A DNA stretch of 64,000 nt from Nonomuraea thailandensis (GTDB lineage: Bacteria; Actinomycetota; Actinomycetes; Streptosporangiales; Streptosporangiaceae): the NCBI RefSeq assembly GCF_024172165.1, contig NZ_JAMZEB010000002.1, forward strand, positions 6,221,501 through 6,285,500, written 5' to 3'. Each line of letters opens with the position of its first letter. Position 1 is the first letter of the stretch. The notes beneath the pieces were generated by a model that saw only the letters and a list, made by a program, of their open reading frames with translations, did not search any database and was not told the DNA's origin. The position numbers and the translations under genes were made by a program. Below are positions 50,065-58,873 of the stretch, piece after piece.

Positions 50065-50192
50065 GCGCGCTTCCTCCCATCCGGACTTTAACCGTCGGTC
50101 CCGGAATTTCACCGGGTCAACCGGCCGATGGCATCGGCCGGGTCGCGGACTGTCACCGCCGGTTCGGAATTTCACCGACCCCGGAGCACGCT
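50065..50192 (-). promoter_or_regulatory. FMN riboswitch (RFN element)
   Basis: On the minus strand the segment carries the conserved RFN blocks in order: GGGGTCGGTGAAATTCCGAA, CCGGCGGTGACAGTCCGCGA, CCGGTGAAATTCCGGGACCGACGG, TTAAAGTCCGGATGGGAGGA, with AGCGTGCTCC and GCGCGC closing the outer stem. It stands about 110 nt before ribD, so FMN should shut off the whole rib operon. The space 49953-50064 holds a CCCCGGGG segment that can pair with the CCCGGGG next to the ribD start, a plausible expression platform. Nothing else is supported in 50193-50270 except a weak AAGC/GCTT hairpin followed by TTTTT after the MpaB gene. Confidence 0.95.
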
Positions 50193-50270
50193 AGCTCTCT
50201 TCGCATACCAGTTTGCCATGCCGGTGGCCGAGCACGCGACCACCCCCGGAAAAACAACCAAGCGCTCGCT

Positions 50271-51080
50271 TCAGGCGGCCATCAGCCGGTGCGCGCGCCG
50301 CGCCGCCGGGCTGTAGCGGACGTGCCCCGGGACCAGGCCGAGCCCGGTGTGCAGGGTACGCAGCGTGGCGGTCGCCCACAGGTCGCCGACCGGCGTGGCG
50401 GGCAGCCCGTACAGCCTCCTCGCCCAGCGCGGCAGCGTCGCGAACGCCAGCAGCGTCAGCGCGGGCATCGCCGGCTTGAGCGGCGTGAGCAGGCGCGGGA
50501 GCGGAGCGTTCAGCGACAGGCGCAGCGGATGGGCGGCCTCGGGCACGAACCGCAGCCCCGGGCGCTCGGCCTCGATGTAGTCGCGCAGCTCCGCCACCGA
50601 GCCGGGCACGTCCGCCGGCTCCAGCCCCACGACCTCGGCGGCCCGCCGCCACTCCGCCACGAACGTGTCCGCCTCGGCGTCCGACAGCCCGACCCCGGCC
50701 CGGCGGGCGACCGACAGGTACGAATCGACCTCGCCCACGTGCACCCAGCGCAGCGCGTCGGGCTCGTCGAGCCGGAAGGTGACCCCGGTGTCGGGGTCGT
50801 ACGCGGTCAGCTTGGCGTGGATCTTCCGCACGCGGCGGCCGGCGCGTTCGACCTCGGCGTGGGTGCCGTAGGTGCGCACGCGGACGAACTCCGTGGTGCG
50901 CACGAACCGGGACCAGGCCTCCTGCGGATCCATCAGCGCCGAGTTCTGCAGCACCCCGCGCATCGCCCTCGGGTGCAGCCCCTGCATCAGCAGCGCGCGA
51001 ATGCCGCCCACCAGCAGGATCGGCTCGCCCATCACCCGCCACGTCACCGAGCGGGGCCCGAAGATCCCATGGTCGCTCAT
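50271..51080 (-). CDS. MpaB/rubber-oxygenase-like DUF2236 protein
   Basis: A 269-residue protein of the oxygenase MpaB family (DUF2236, latex-clearing-protein fold). Family features are MGEPILLVGGIRALLMQGLHPRAM, the VRVRTYGTHAEVERAGRRVRKIHAKL block with the RxxHxxL-type segment, and ALRWVHVGEVDSYLSVAR. Such proteins bind heme or a diiron centre, and some oxidise polyisoprenoids or signalling compounds. The substrate is unknown. The TAT or secretion signal seen in Lcp is absent. Confidence 0.82.
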   Translation of the reverse strand: MSDHGIFGPRSVTWRVMGEPILLVGGIRALLMQGLHPRAMRGVLQNSALMDPQEAWSRFVRTTEFVRVRTYGTHAEVERAGRRVRKIHAKLTAYDPDTGVTFRLDEPDALRWVHVGEVDSYLSVARRAGVGLSDAEADTFVAEWRRAAEVVGLEPADVPGSVAELRDYIEAERPGLRFVPEAAHPLRLSLNAPLPRLLTPLKPAMPALTLLAFATLPRWARRLYGLPATPVGDLWATATLRTLHTGLGLVPGHVRYSPAARRAHRLMAA

Positions 51081-51115
51081 AAGTGAAGAATTACCCAGGT
51101 GATGCAGGGTTCATG

Positions 51116-51778
51116 TCAGGAGACGGCGCGATTGGCGGCGGCGCGCAACCCGTCGATCGCGGCCACCGGGTCGGAGGCGCCGTACACGGCGCTTCCGGCC
51201 ACGAACACGTCGGCCCCGGCCTCGGCGCACCGCTCGATGGTGCCCGCGTCCACGCCGCCGTCGACCTGCAGCCAGACCCGGCCGCCGTGCCGCCCGATCA
51301 GCTCGCGGGCCCGCCGGACCTTCGGCAGCACGACGTCGAGGAACTTCTGGCCCCCGAAGCCCGGCTCCACGGTCATCAGCAGCAGCATGTCGACCTCGCC
51401 GAGCAGGTCTTCGTACGGCTCGACGGCGGTGGCGGGGTTGAGCGCGAGCCCCGCCCTGGCGCCGAGCGAGCGGATCTCGCGCAACGTGCGGACGGGTGCC
51501 TTGGCCGCCTCCGCGTGGATCGTCACGCTGCCCGCTCCCGCCTCGGCGTACTGCGGCGCCCAGCGGTCGGGGTCGGCGATCATGAGGTGGCAGTCGAGCG
51601 GGGTGTCGGTCGCCTTGCGCAGCGCCTCCACCACGGGCAGCCCAAGGGTCAGGTTGGGCACGAAGTGGTAGTCCATGACGTCGACGTGCAGCCAGTCGGC
51701 GTTCGGCACGGCGGCGGCCTCGTCGGCGAGCCTGGCGAAGTCGGCGGCGAGGATGCTGGGCGAGATCTGTACGGCCAT
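51116..51778 (-). CDS. rpe: Ribulose-phosphate 3-epimerase
   Basis: Rpe interconverts ribulose 5-phosphate and xylulose 5-phosphate. The ribulose 5-phosphate it handles is also a riboflavin precursor for RibBA. The 220-residue TIM barrel has QISPSILAADFARLADE, WLHVDVMDYHFVPNLTLG, DCHLMIADPDRW, LLLMTVEPGFGGQKFLDVV and WLQVDGGVDAGTI, with the metal and catalytic Asp residues present. It starts 12 nt after the PAP2 gene stop. Confidence 0.96.
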   Translation of the reverse strand: MAVQISPSILAADFARLADEAAAVPNADWLHVDVMDYHFVPNLTLGLPVVEALRKATDTPLDCHLMIADPDRWAPQYAEAGAGSVTIHAEAAKAPVRTLREIRSLGARAGLALNPATAVEPYEDLLGEVDMLLLMTVEPGFGGQKFLDVVLPKVRRARELIGRHGGRVWLQVDGGVDAGTIERCAEAGADVFVAGSAVYGASDPVAAIDGLRAAANRAVS

Positions 51779-51790
51779 GATCTCCCTAGT

Positions 51791-52801
51791 CTAGTGACCC
51801 GAGCCGGCCCGCCCTCGCCCGGCGTCCTGAGTCTGCTTCCCCCTCCGGGTCATCAGCCCGAGCCTGATGAACAGCACCGGCGCCCCCACCTGCACCCACA
51901 GGGTCAGCACCGCGTATCCCACGTACGTCCCCGCGGCGCCCTGCGGCAGCACTTCGCGCTCGGCGTACCAGATGAGCACCGCCACGACCGTCCCGATCAC
52001 CCACCGCCCGGCCCGCGCGCCGAGCGACCCGCCCGCGTCGAACCACCCCAGCCGGTACATGATCGACGCCCCGGCCAGCGTGCCCAGCAGCACCCCCGCC
52101 ATGCTCACCACGGCGTCCAGGCTCTCGGGGTCGATCGCCCCGGCGAAGCTCCAGCCCGGCGGCACCACCCATCCGGCGTACGGCGCGTTGGCCAGCGCCG
52201 CGCAGCCGACCAGCGCGCCCGACAGCACCGCGGACGCGGCGAGCTGCACCCACAGCGGCCGCCCGCGCCACCACGCCGTCGCCGGCCGTTCCAGCCGCCG
52301 CACGAGCACCAGCACCGCGAGCCCGAGCAGCACGCCGGCGACCACGTCCGAGATGAAGTGCACGCCCAGGTACACGCGGCTCAGGCACACCAGCGCGACG
52401 ATCACGCCGGCCGTCCACCACGCCCACGGCCGCGCCACCGCCGCCGCGAGCCGCCCCAGGCCCGCGGTGCCGATCTGCGCGTGCCCGGAGGGCAGCCCGA
52501 AGGCCCCCTCGGCGGAGAACGCGTGGATCCTCGGATCGATCCAGTACGGCCTGGGCTGGTGGGCGGCGAGCTTGCCGATCGCGTTCGTGGCGGCGGCCGC
52601 CAGGACGGTGAACCCGAGCCGCAGCGCCAGCGCCGGGTTGACGCACCAGTAGAGCAGCGGCAGGCAGAGCAGGAAGAACGTGTCGGTGCCGAGCACCGAC
52701 ACGAGCTCCAGCACGGGCCGGACGACGCCGGGCCAGCTCTGGAGCCAGATGATCGGTGCCAGCTCCGCCAGGTGCAAATCGTCCAGAAGATCCACGTTCA
52801 C
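51791..52801 (-). CDS. PAP2-family membrane phosphatase
   Basis: A membrane phosphatase of the PAP2 superfamily, 336 aa. The three-part active site is present: KLAAHQPRPYW, FGLPSGHAQIG and SRVYLGVHFISDVVAG. The PAP2 core spans residues 1-190. At least four further hydrophobic helices extend the C-terminus, giving a longer protein than simple PAP2 enzymes. Substrates could be undecaprenyl pyrophosphate or lipid phosphates; context with cell-wall genes elsewhere in the window does not decide. GTG start. Confidence 0.88.
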   Translation of the reverse strand: MNVDLLDDLHLAELAPIIWLQSWPGVVRPVLELVSVLGTDTFFLLCLPLLYWCVNPALALRLGFTVLAAAATNAIGKLAAHQPRPYWIDPRIHAFSAEGAFGLPSGHAQIGTAGLGRLAAAVARPWAWWTAGVIVALVCLSRVYLGVHFISDVVAGVLLGLAVLVLVRRLERPATAWWRGRPLWVQLAASAVLSGALVGCAALANAPYAGWVVPPGWSFAGAIDPESLDAVVSMAGVLLGTLAGASIMYRLGWFDAGGSLGARAGRWVIGTVVAVLIWYAEREVLPQGAAGTYVGYAVLTLWVQVGAPVLFIRLGLMTRRGKQTQDAGRGRAGSGH

Positions 52802-52828
52802 GATCGGACCACACGGCCGGGCGGCGTG

Positions 52829-54391
52829 TCAGGTGATCTTGCGCAGCAGGGCCAGGAACATCGCGTCGGTGCCGTGCCGGTGCGGCCAGAACTGGGCGTG
52901 CGGCCCGTCGCCCAGCCCCTCGACCTCCGGCAGGTAGTCGCGGGCGTCCAGTTGCTCGACGTCCGTCCTGCGCGCCAGGACGTCGCCCACCACGACCCGG
53001 GTCTCGGCCAGGTGCGGGGAGCACGTCACGTAGGCCACGACGCCGCCCGGGCGCACGGCGTCGAGCGCCGTCTCCAGCAACCGCCGCTGCAGCTTGCCCA
53101 GGTCGGCGATGCCCGCCGGGTCGCGCCGCCAGCGCGCCTCGGGCCGCCGCCGCAGCGCGCCGAGCCCGGTGCAGGGCGCGTCGAGCATGACCCGGTCGAA
53201 GACGCCCGGCCGCCACGCGGGCTCGGTGCCGTCGGCGGTGACCACGGACGCGTCCCTGGTCGTCTCCCAGACGAGCCGCGCCCGATGCGGCTGGACGTCG
53301 GCGGCCAGCAACCGCGCCCCACCCGGAAACGCCTCACCGGCACCGCCCGCAGAGCCCGGTGCGGCGCCAACGCCCGCGGAGCCGTCACCAGCCTCGGAGC
53401 GCGGTCCGGCGTCATCGCTCGCGGAGCCGGGTCCGGCGTCGCCGCCCGTCCGGCGGCGGGCCTCCTCGCTCAGCCCGGCGAGATCGCCGTGGGTGGCGAT
53501 GGCGTCCAGGAGCCCGGCCTTGCCGCCCGGCCCCGCGCACATGTCGAGCCACAGCTCCTCACCGTCGCCGGCCACCGGCACCCGGGTGAGGGCGAGCGCC
53601 ACGAGCTGGCTGGCCTCGTCCTGGACGGCCGCGCGCGTCTCGGCCACGGCCTCGATCTGCCCCGGGTCCCCCTCGCGCAGATAGGCGGCGTACGGGGAGT
53701 ATCGGCCCGGCAGGGCGCCGGCGTCCTGCAGCTCCTCCGCCGAGCTGCGCCCCGGCCGAGCGACGAGCGTCACCAGGGGACGGGCGTTGTCGGCGTCGAG
53801 CAGGTCGGCCATCTCGTCGGCCGGGCCGAGCGCGTCGCGGAAGGCGGAGACGATCCAGCGCGGGTGACCGTAGGCGACCGCGAGGTGACCGACCGGGTCG
53901 ACGGCCGGGTCGGGCGCCACGATGGGCACCCACTCCTCCAGAGTCCTGGAGCCGATCTTGCGCAGCACCGCGTTGACGAACTTGGCGGCCCCCTGGCCGA
54001 TGCGCAGGCGTACCAGATCGACGGTCGTGCCGACGGCCGCGTGCGGCGGAACGCGCATGCGCAGCAGCTGGTGGGCGCCGATCCGCAGCGCGTCGCGCAC
54101 GTCGGGGTCGGGCGCGCGGTCGCTGCACAGCTCGATGATGGCGTCGTAGGTGCCGAGACCGCGCAGCGTCCCGTACGCGAGCTCGGTGGCCAGCGCGGCA
54201 TCGCGGCCCTTGATGCCACGATCGCGCAGCAGCCGCGGCAGGAGCAGGTTGGCGTACGCGTCGCGTTCGTCCACCGCCCGCACCACGTCGTACGCCGCGT
54301 TGCGGGCCGGGTCACGCGACGGCCTGCGCGGCCTTCCCGCCCGGTCGTCGCCGCGCCTGCCGCCGCCCCCCTGCTGCCCCCTGGTCTTCAT
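52829..54391 (-). CDS. rsmB: RsmB, 16S rRNA C967 m5C-methyltransferase with NusB domain
   Basis: RsmB (Fmu/Sun) methylates C5 of C967 in 16S rRNA. An N-terminal basic stretch precedes a NusB-like domain (RNAAYDVVRAVDERDAYANL ... AAKFVNAVLRKIG), then the catalytic domain: DEASQLVAL, LDMCAGPGGKAGLLDAIA (SAM), VMLDAPCTGLGALRRRPEARW and VAYVTCSPHLAET, with both Cys. A low-complexity Gly/Ser/Ala insert of about 45 residues interrupts the region after the SAM loop. 520 aa, long for the family. Confidence 0.94.
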   Translation of the reverse strand: MKTRGQQGGGGRRGDDRAGRPRRPSRDPARNAAYDVVRAVDERDAYANLLLPRLLRDRGIKGRDAALATELAYGTLRGLGTYDAIIELCSDRAPDPDVRDALRIGAHQLLRMRVPPHAAVGTTVDLVRLRIGQGAAKFVNAVLRKIGSRTLEEWVPIVAPDPAVDPVGHLAVAYGHPRWIVSAFRDALGPADEMADLLDADNARPLVTLVARPGRSSAEELQDAGALPGRYSPYAAYLREGDPGQIEAVAETRAAVQDEASQLVALALTRVPVAGDGEELWLDMCAGPGGKAGLLDAIATHGDLAGLSEEARRRTGGDAGPGSASDDAGPRSEAGDGSAGVGAAPGSAGGAGEAFPGGARLLAADVQPHRARLVWETTRDASVVTADGTEPAWRPGVFDRVMLDAPCTGLGALRRRPEARWRRDPAGIADLGKLQRRLLETALDAVRPGGVVAYVTCSPHLAETRVVVGDVLARRTDVEQLDARDYLPEVEGLGDGPHAQFWPHRHGTDAMFLALLRKIT

Positions 54392-54427
54392 CGCCTCAAA
54401 CTCTCGCTCGCGCCGCCGGCAACATGA

Positions 54428-55354
54428 TCACTTGAAGACCTCGTCACCCTCGGGGCGCACCCCGCGAGCCCACTCCACGGCCCCCATCAACCGCTTGCCC
54501 TGCGGCTGCACCTCACCCAGCTCCACCGCGTCACTGGCAGTCCCGACCAGCACGGCCGTCTTCGTGGCGACGACCTGCCCGGGCGCCAGCCGCTCGCCGG
54601 CCACCACCCGCACGGGCCCCACCTTCACCCGCTGCCCCCGGAACTCGCTCCACGCCCCCGGATTGGGGGTGCAGGCCCGGACCAGCCGATCGACGTGCAT
54701 GGCGGGCTTGCCCCAGTCGACCCGCGCGTCGCCCACGGCGATCTTGGGGGCGATCGTGACGCCGTCGGCGGGCTGCGGGCGGGCCTCCAGGGTGCCGTCC
54801 TCGACCCCGTCGAGGGTGGCGGCGAGCAGCCCGGCACCCGACACCGACAGCCGCTCCAGCAGCGCCCCGCTGGTGTCGGAGGCGCGGACCTCCTCGGTCA
54901 CCACGCCGTAGACGGGCCCGGCGTCCAGCTCCTTGACGATCTGGAACGTGCTCGCCCCGGTGATCTCGTCACCGTGCAGGATCGCGTGCTGGACGGGCGC
55001 CGCGCCGCGCCAGGCGGGCAGGATCGAGAAGTGCAGGTTGATCCAGCCGTTACGGGGCACGTCGAGCGCCGACTGCGGCAGCAGGGCGCCGTAGGCGACC
55101 ACGGGGCAGCAGTCGGGCTCCAGCTCCCGGAGCCGGTCGAGGAAGGCGGGGTCGCCGGCCTTCTGCGGGCGCAGCACCTCGATGCCCGCCTCCTCCGCGA
55201 GCTCGGCCACCGGCGAGGGGTGGACCTTGCGGCCGCGGCCCGACTGCGCGTCGGGGCGGGTGACGACCGCCACCACCTCGTGCCGGGGCGAGTCGATCAG
55301 GGTGCGCAGCGACGGCAGTGCCGTCTCGGGCGTGCCCGCGAAGACCAGACGCAT
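54428..55354 (-). CDS. fmt: Methionyl-tRNA formyltransferase
   Basis: Fmt formylates initiator Met-tRNA. The 308-residue protein has MRLVFAGTPETALPSLRTLI, the catalytic NLHFSILPAWRGAAPVQHAIL (Asn and His), GASTFQIVKELDAGPVYG with the Asp, and the C-terminal beta barrel (LVRACTPNPGAWSEFRGQRVKVG). It lies 4 nt after def. The two enzymes add and then remove the formyl group. Confidence 0.96.
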   Translation of the reverse strand: MRLVFAGTPETALPSLRTLIDSPRHEVVAVVTRPDAQSGRGRKVHPSPVAELAEEAGIEVLRPQKAGDPAFLDRLRELEPDCCPVVAYGALLPQSALDVPRNGWINLHFSILPAWRGAAPVQHAILHGDEITGASTFQIVKELDAGPVYGVVTEEVRASDTSGALLERLSVSGAGLLAATLDGVEDGTLEARPQPADGVTIAPKIAVGDARVDWGKPAMHVDRLVRACTPNPGAWSEFRGQRVKVGPVRVVAGERLAPGQVVATKTAVLVGTASDAVELGEVQPQGKRLMGAVEWARGVRPEGDEVFK

Positions 55355-55358
55355 GCTC

Positions 55359-55916
55359 TCAGAGTGCCTTTCCGCCGGTGGCGTGGGGCGAGACCTTGAT
55401 CACGGGGGCGGACAGGCCGCTCCACTCCGCCTCGCGTACGGCCTTCATGGCCAGCTTGCGCTGCTTGACGTCCATGCGGTCGATGAACAGGATGCCGTCG
55501 AGGTGGTCGGTCTCGTGCTGGAAGCAGCGGGCCATCAGGTCGGTGCCCTCCAGCGTGACCGGCTCGCCGTGCATGTCGAAGCCCTTGGCGACGGCGCGGA
55601 TGGCGCGCGGCGTCGGGAACGACAGGCCGGGGAAGGACAGGCAGCCCTCCTCGCCCTCCTCGTCGAGCTCGGAGGACAGGTCGAGGTCGGGGTTGATCAG
55701 GTGGCCGAGCCGGTCGTCCACGTAGTAGGTGAACACCCGCAGCCCGACGCCGATCTGCGGGGCCGCCAGGCCCGCGCCCGGGGCGTCCATCATCGTGTCG
55801 GTCAGGTCCTTGACCAGCTTGCGCAGCTCCTTGTCGAAGTCGACGACAGGGGCCGCCGGGGTGCGCAGCACCGGATCTCCGAACAGCCGGATCGACTGGA
55901 TCGCCAAGGGGGTCAC
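55359..55916 (-). CDS. def: Peptide deformylase
   Basis: Def removes the formyl group from new polypeptides. The 185-residue metalloenzyme has motif 1 GAGLAAPQIGVG, motif 2 EEGCLSFPG with the metal Cys, and motif 3 QHETDHLDGILFIDRM with the two His ligands and catalytic Glu. GTG start at 55916 by the family-typical PLAIQSIRLFGDPVLRTPA opening. A 63-nt gap separates it from the upstream unknown gene. Confidence 0.96.
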   Translation of the reverse strand: MTPLAIQSIRLFGDPVLRTPAAPVVDFDKELRKLVKDLTDTMMDAPGAGLAAPQIGVGLRVFTYYVDDRLGHLINPDLDLSSELDEEGEEGCLSFPGLSFPTPRAIRAVAKGFDMHGEPVTLEGTDLMARCFQHETDHLDGILFIDRMDVKQRKLAMKAVREAEWSGLSAPVIKVSPHATGGKAL

Positions 55917-55979
55917 TCCGTTCTCAAGCGTGGATCAGCCCAGTTTAGTGCAGGTGCGGGCCCGATCAGGTGGCCCGCG

Positions 55980-57317
55980 CTAGCCGCTGCGGCGCGCGTG
56001 CTCCAGCGAACGGGCCTTCATCGCGGCCTTGCGCGCCGCCTTGACCACGGCCTGGTCGTCGTGGGCGGCGGCGAGCATGTCGAGCACGGCGATCGTGTCG
56101 GGGTGGCCGACCGCGGGCATCTCGCCCACCAGCTTGATCAGGTCCTCGCCGGGCTCGGGCGGGTCGATGCGGCCCGCGGCGGGGCCCGACAGGTGCATGA
56201 GGGCGGCCAGCGAGTCGACCGCGATCCAGGTGTGGTCCTCGGGGCTGAGCGTGGGAGCCTCGAGGTCGCGGATGTGCAGCCAGGAGGCGGCGTAGCGGCG
56301 CGTCAGCGGATGCTCCAGCGCCTGCCTGACCGGGGCCTCGGCCTCCGGCCCGAGCTCCTCCAGGATCGCGCCGACGGCGCCGCGCTGCCCGGCCGTGCCG
56401 GAGGCGGCGATCTCGATCAGGTCGCGGGCGGCCGACTCGGGCGAGCGGCGCTCCAGCCAGCCGGCCACCGCGCTCTGCGTGGCGCTGCCCTTGACCAGCG
56501 CCTCGACCAGCTCGGCCGCCGACAGGTCGGCGAACACCTCCACCTCCGCGGCGGTCGGCGCGTCGTGCCCCTCGCGCAGCAGATCGCGGCGGATGGCCCA
56601 GACGCCGAGCGGCGTGAGCGCGGTGCGCCCGGCGGCGGTCTGCTCGACCAGCCCGCAGTACGTCAGCAGCGACAGCGCCTCCAGCAGCTCCGCGGGCAGC
56701 GCGGCGGCGATCTTGCGCATCTCGACGGGGCCGGGCGCGCAGGCGACCTCGTGGGACTGCAGGATGCCGCGGGCGAGGTTGGCCGTGGCCACCCCCGATC
56801 GTACGGAGTAGATCGTGGCCAGCATCTCGGCCAGGTGACCGTCGACCACGGCGGAGCCGGTCAGGCCGTCGTCGGCACGGTCGAGCACGTCCATCACCAC
56901 GCCGTCCCAGAACTCCAGCGTGGCCTCGACCGTGAGCTGCATCGACAGCGGCCCGCGCGAGGCGCGGCCGCCCAGGATCTGCAGCAGGCCGGTGTTGACC
57001 GCGACGATCCAGATCAGGCGCAGGCGGGAGGCGGGCAGGCCGAGCTCCGCGGCGGCGGCAGCGGCGTCGGGCTCGCTCAGGTGCCCCTCGGGGGTGACCT
57101 GGCGCTCTCCTGTCCACGTGGTGAGCCTGATGGCGTCGGCCACGAGCGGCACGGTGGGCACCGCCCGGGCCAGCTCGGCGTCGGGCGCCGGCAGGACCGG
57201 CGGGAACGTCAGCGCCTCATGCTCCACGTGAGTCTCCTCAGGGGGCCGTGGAGGCACGGCGGCCTGCTCATCGATCAGCTTGCGCAGCTCGGCGAGGTCG
57301 AAGACGTTGTTTGCCAC
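55980..57317 (-). CDS. Uncharacterised protein A of a tandem paralogue pair
   Basis: A 445-residue soluble protein of unknown function. An acidic, Pro-rich N-terminus leads to a helical region with VTPEGHLSEPDAAAAAAELGLP, resembling a winged-helix segment, and then LLEALSLLTYCGLVEQTAAGRTALTPLGVWAIRRDLLREG, a clear winged-helix-like unit. The C-terminal half looks like HEAT-type helical repeats and ends VVKAARKAAMKARSLEHARRSG. The ALTPLGVWAIR and KAARKAAMKARS stretches recur in the next gene. GTG start. It lies between def and priA, in an operon of translation and replication genes. Confidence 0.7.
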   Translation of the reverse strand: MANNVFDLAELRKLIDEQAAVPPRPPEETHVEHEALTFPPVLPAPDAELARAVPTVPLVADAIRLTTWTGERQVTPEGHLSEPDAAAAAAELGLPASRLRLIWIVAVNTGLLQILGGRASRGPLSMQLTVEATLEFWDGVVMDVLDRADDGLTGSAVVDGHLAEMLATIYSVRSGVATANLARGILQSHEVACAPGPVEMRKIAAALPAELLEALSLLTYCGLVEQTAAGRTALTPLGVWAIRRDLLREGHDAPTAAEVEVFADLSAAELVEALVKGSATQSAVAGWLERRSPESAARDLIEIAASGTAGQRGAVGAILEELGPEAEAPVRQALEHPLTRRYAASWLHIRDLEAPTLSPEDHTWIAVDSLAALMHLSGPAAGRIDPPEPGEDLIKLVGEMPAVGHPDTIAVLDMLAAAHDDQAVVKAARKAAMKARSLEHARRSG

Positions 57318-57354
57318 CCACGAAACTTACTGCACACCGGTCACATGAGCGTAC

Positions 57355-58824
57355 TCAACGGATCGCCCGGGAGCGGGCTTTGAACGCGGCCTTGCGCGCC
57401 GCCTTGGCCACCGTGCCGTCGGGCATGGAACGTCCGAGCAGCTCCAGGACCTCGACGACGTCGGGGTGGTCGACCCGCCACATCTCCTCGATGAGGTGGG
57501 CCGGCGGGCCGGAGGCCGCCATGTTCTCGGCGAAGATCTCCGGGTCCTCCTCGGCCGCGGGCATGGCCAGGGCCAGCATGTCGACGCTGACCCAGAGCAG
57601 CTCGTCCTGCGTGAGCGGCGGCGCCGGCAGCTTCCTGGCGGCAAGCCAGTGTATGGCGTGCGGGCGCAGCTCCTGGTCCTCCAGGTAGCCGCGGACGGCG
57701 GGCTCGGCCTCGGCGCCCAGGCGGTCGACGATGGTGATGGCGATGCCGCGGGCCACCGCGGGCGCGCCCGAGGCGGCGGCCAGCAGCTCCGCGGCGGCCT
57801 CGCCGGCCTCCCTGCCGGACAGCCAGCGGCTGATGTCGCCCTCGGCGATCTCGGTGGGCACGCCGTCGAGCAGCCCCTCGATGAGCCCGAGCGCGTCGGC
57901 CTCGGCCAGGTCGGGCGCCTGCGGGGCCTCGACGCCGAGCGAGAGGTAGTGCTCGCGCAGCCCCCAGACGCCCAGGGGCGTCAGCTCCGCGCGGTCGCCG
58001 TCGACCCTGACGATGCCGGTGCGCTCCAGCCGGCCCAGCACGGCGGCCAGGTCGGCCTCGCCCTCGCCGGCGATCTCGTCGAGGTACTCGCCGATCACGG
58101 TGACGGGCACCCGCACCTGGAGCCGGTAGATCATGTCGAACAGGTCGTAGAGCCCCTCGTCGAGCTCCGCCGACCCGGTGACCGCGCCGCCGGTGTCCTG
58201 CTCCAGCAGGTGGGCGACGCGCTGCGCCCAGGCGGTCAGCGGATCGCCGCCTGCGGGCAGCGGCTCCTCCGCCAGCATCGCAACGCCGTCCAGCGCGGCA
58301 CGCAGCTCCTCCGGCGCGGCCAGCCGCACGGCGGGCAGCGGGGTGCAGCCGGGGCAGTCGCAGGGCGCCTCGCCCAGGTCGGGCAGCTCGCCGGAGGGGA
58401 TGGCGACCGACTGCTCCAGCGACTCGGGGCCGATGGAGCTGAACAGGCTCTTGGCCATGCCGAAGTTCGAGGTGTCGGCCAGCGCCTCGGGCATGCGGGG
58501 CGCGATGTCGTCGAGCCGCTCGCGCATCCGCGCGGCCGTGCCGCCGCTCACCCGGGCGGCCTCGTCGAGGTAGTCGACGAGGGTGCGGGCGGCGGCGATG
58601 GTCTCCGGCGCGCTCTCCGGAGGGGCGATGACCTTGCGCGGGTAGATGGACAGCAGCAATTCGTCGAAGGTCTCAGGGGTGAAATCCCCCAGTTCGTTGA
58701 CGTTGAGGTAGTCGCTGGCGTAGTCGCAGAGCAGGCGGACCTCGTCCGCGTCCACCTCGACTTCCCGCGCACGCCCCCATGCACGCAGGTCGTCGATGGC
58801 CTGGTTCACCCATTCGATCGACAC
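57355..58824 (-). CDS. Uncharacterised protein B, paralogue of the preceding gene
   Basis: A 489-residue soluble protein, paralogous to the gene at 55980-57317 over its C-terminal two-thirds: AELTPLGVWGLREHYLSLG, a block of small helical repeats (EPAVRGYLEDQELRPHAIHWLAARKL) and the tail VAKAARKAAFKARSRAIR. The N-terminus is distinct: MSIEWVNQAIDDLRAWGRAREVEVDADEVRLLCDYASDYLNV resembles an N-terminal helical bundle, and a CDCPGC motif (in APCDCPGCTPLP) could bind metal. 37 nt separate the two genes. Function unknown. Confidence 0.7.
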   Translation of the reverse strand: MSIEWVNQAIDDLRAWGRAREVEVDADEVRLLCDYASDYLNVNELGDFTPETFDELLLSIYPRKVIAPPESAPETIAAARTLVDYLDEAARVSGGTAARMRERLDDIAPRMPEALADTSNFGMAKSLFSSIGPESLEQSVAIPSGELPDLGEAPCDCPGCTPLPAVRLAAPEELRAALDGVAMLAEEPLPAGGDPLTAWAQRVAHLLEQDTGGAVTGSAELDEGLYDLFDMIYRLQVRVPVTVIGEYLDEIAGEGEADLAAVLGRLERTGIVRVDGDRAELTPLGVWGLREHYLSLGVEAPQAPDLAEADALGLIEGLLDGVPTEIAEGDISRWLSGREAGEAAAELLAAASGAPAVARGIAITIVDRLGAEAEPAVRGYLEDQELRPHAIHWLAARKLPAPPLTQDELLWVSVDMLALAMPAAEEDPEIFAENMAASGPPAHLIEEMWRVDHPDVVEVLELLGRSMPDGTVAKAARKAAFKARSRAIR

Positions 58825-58873
58825 AGGGGCACGCTAACGGGTGACCAACGGATGAGCGAATCGGGGAAACGGT

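Noticed and set aside
51083..54427. 1114-codon plus-strand open frame opposite rpe, PAP2 and rsmB
   Set aside because: It covers three recognised genes on the other strand and has no motif of its own.
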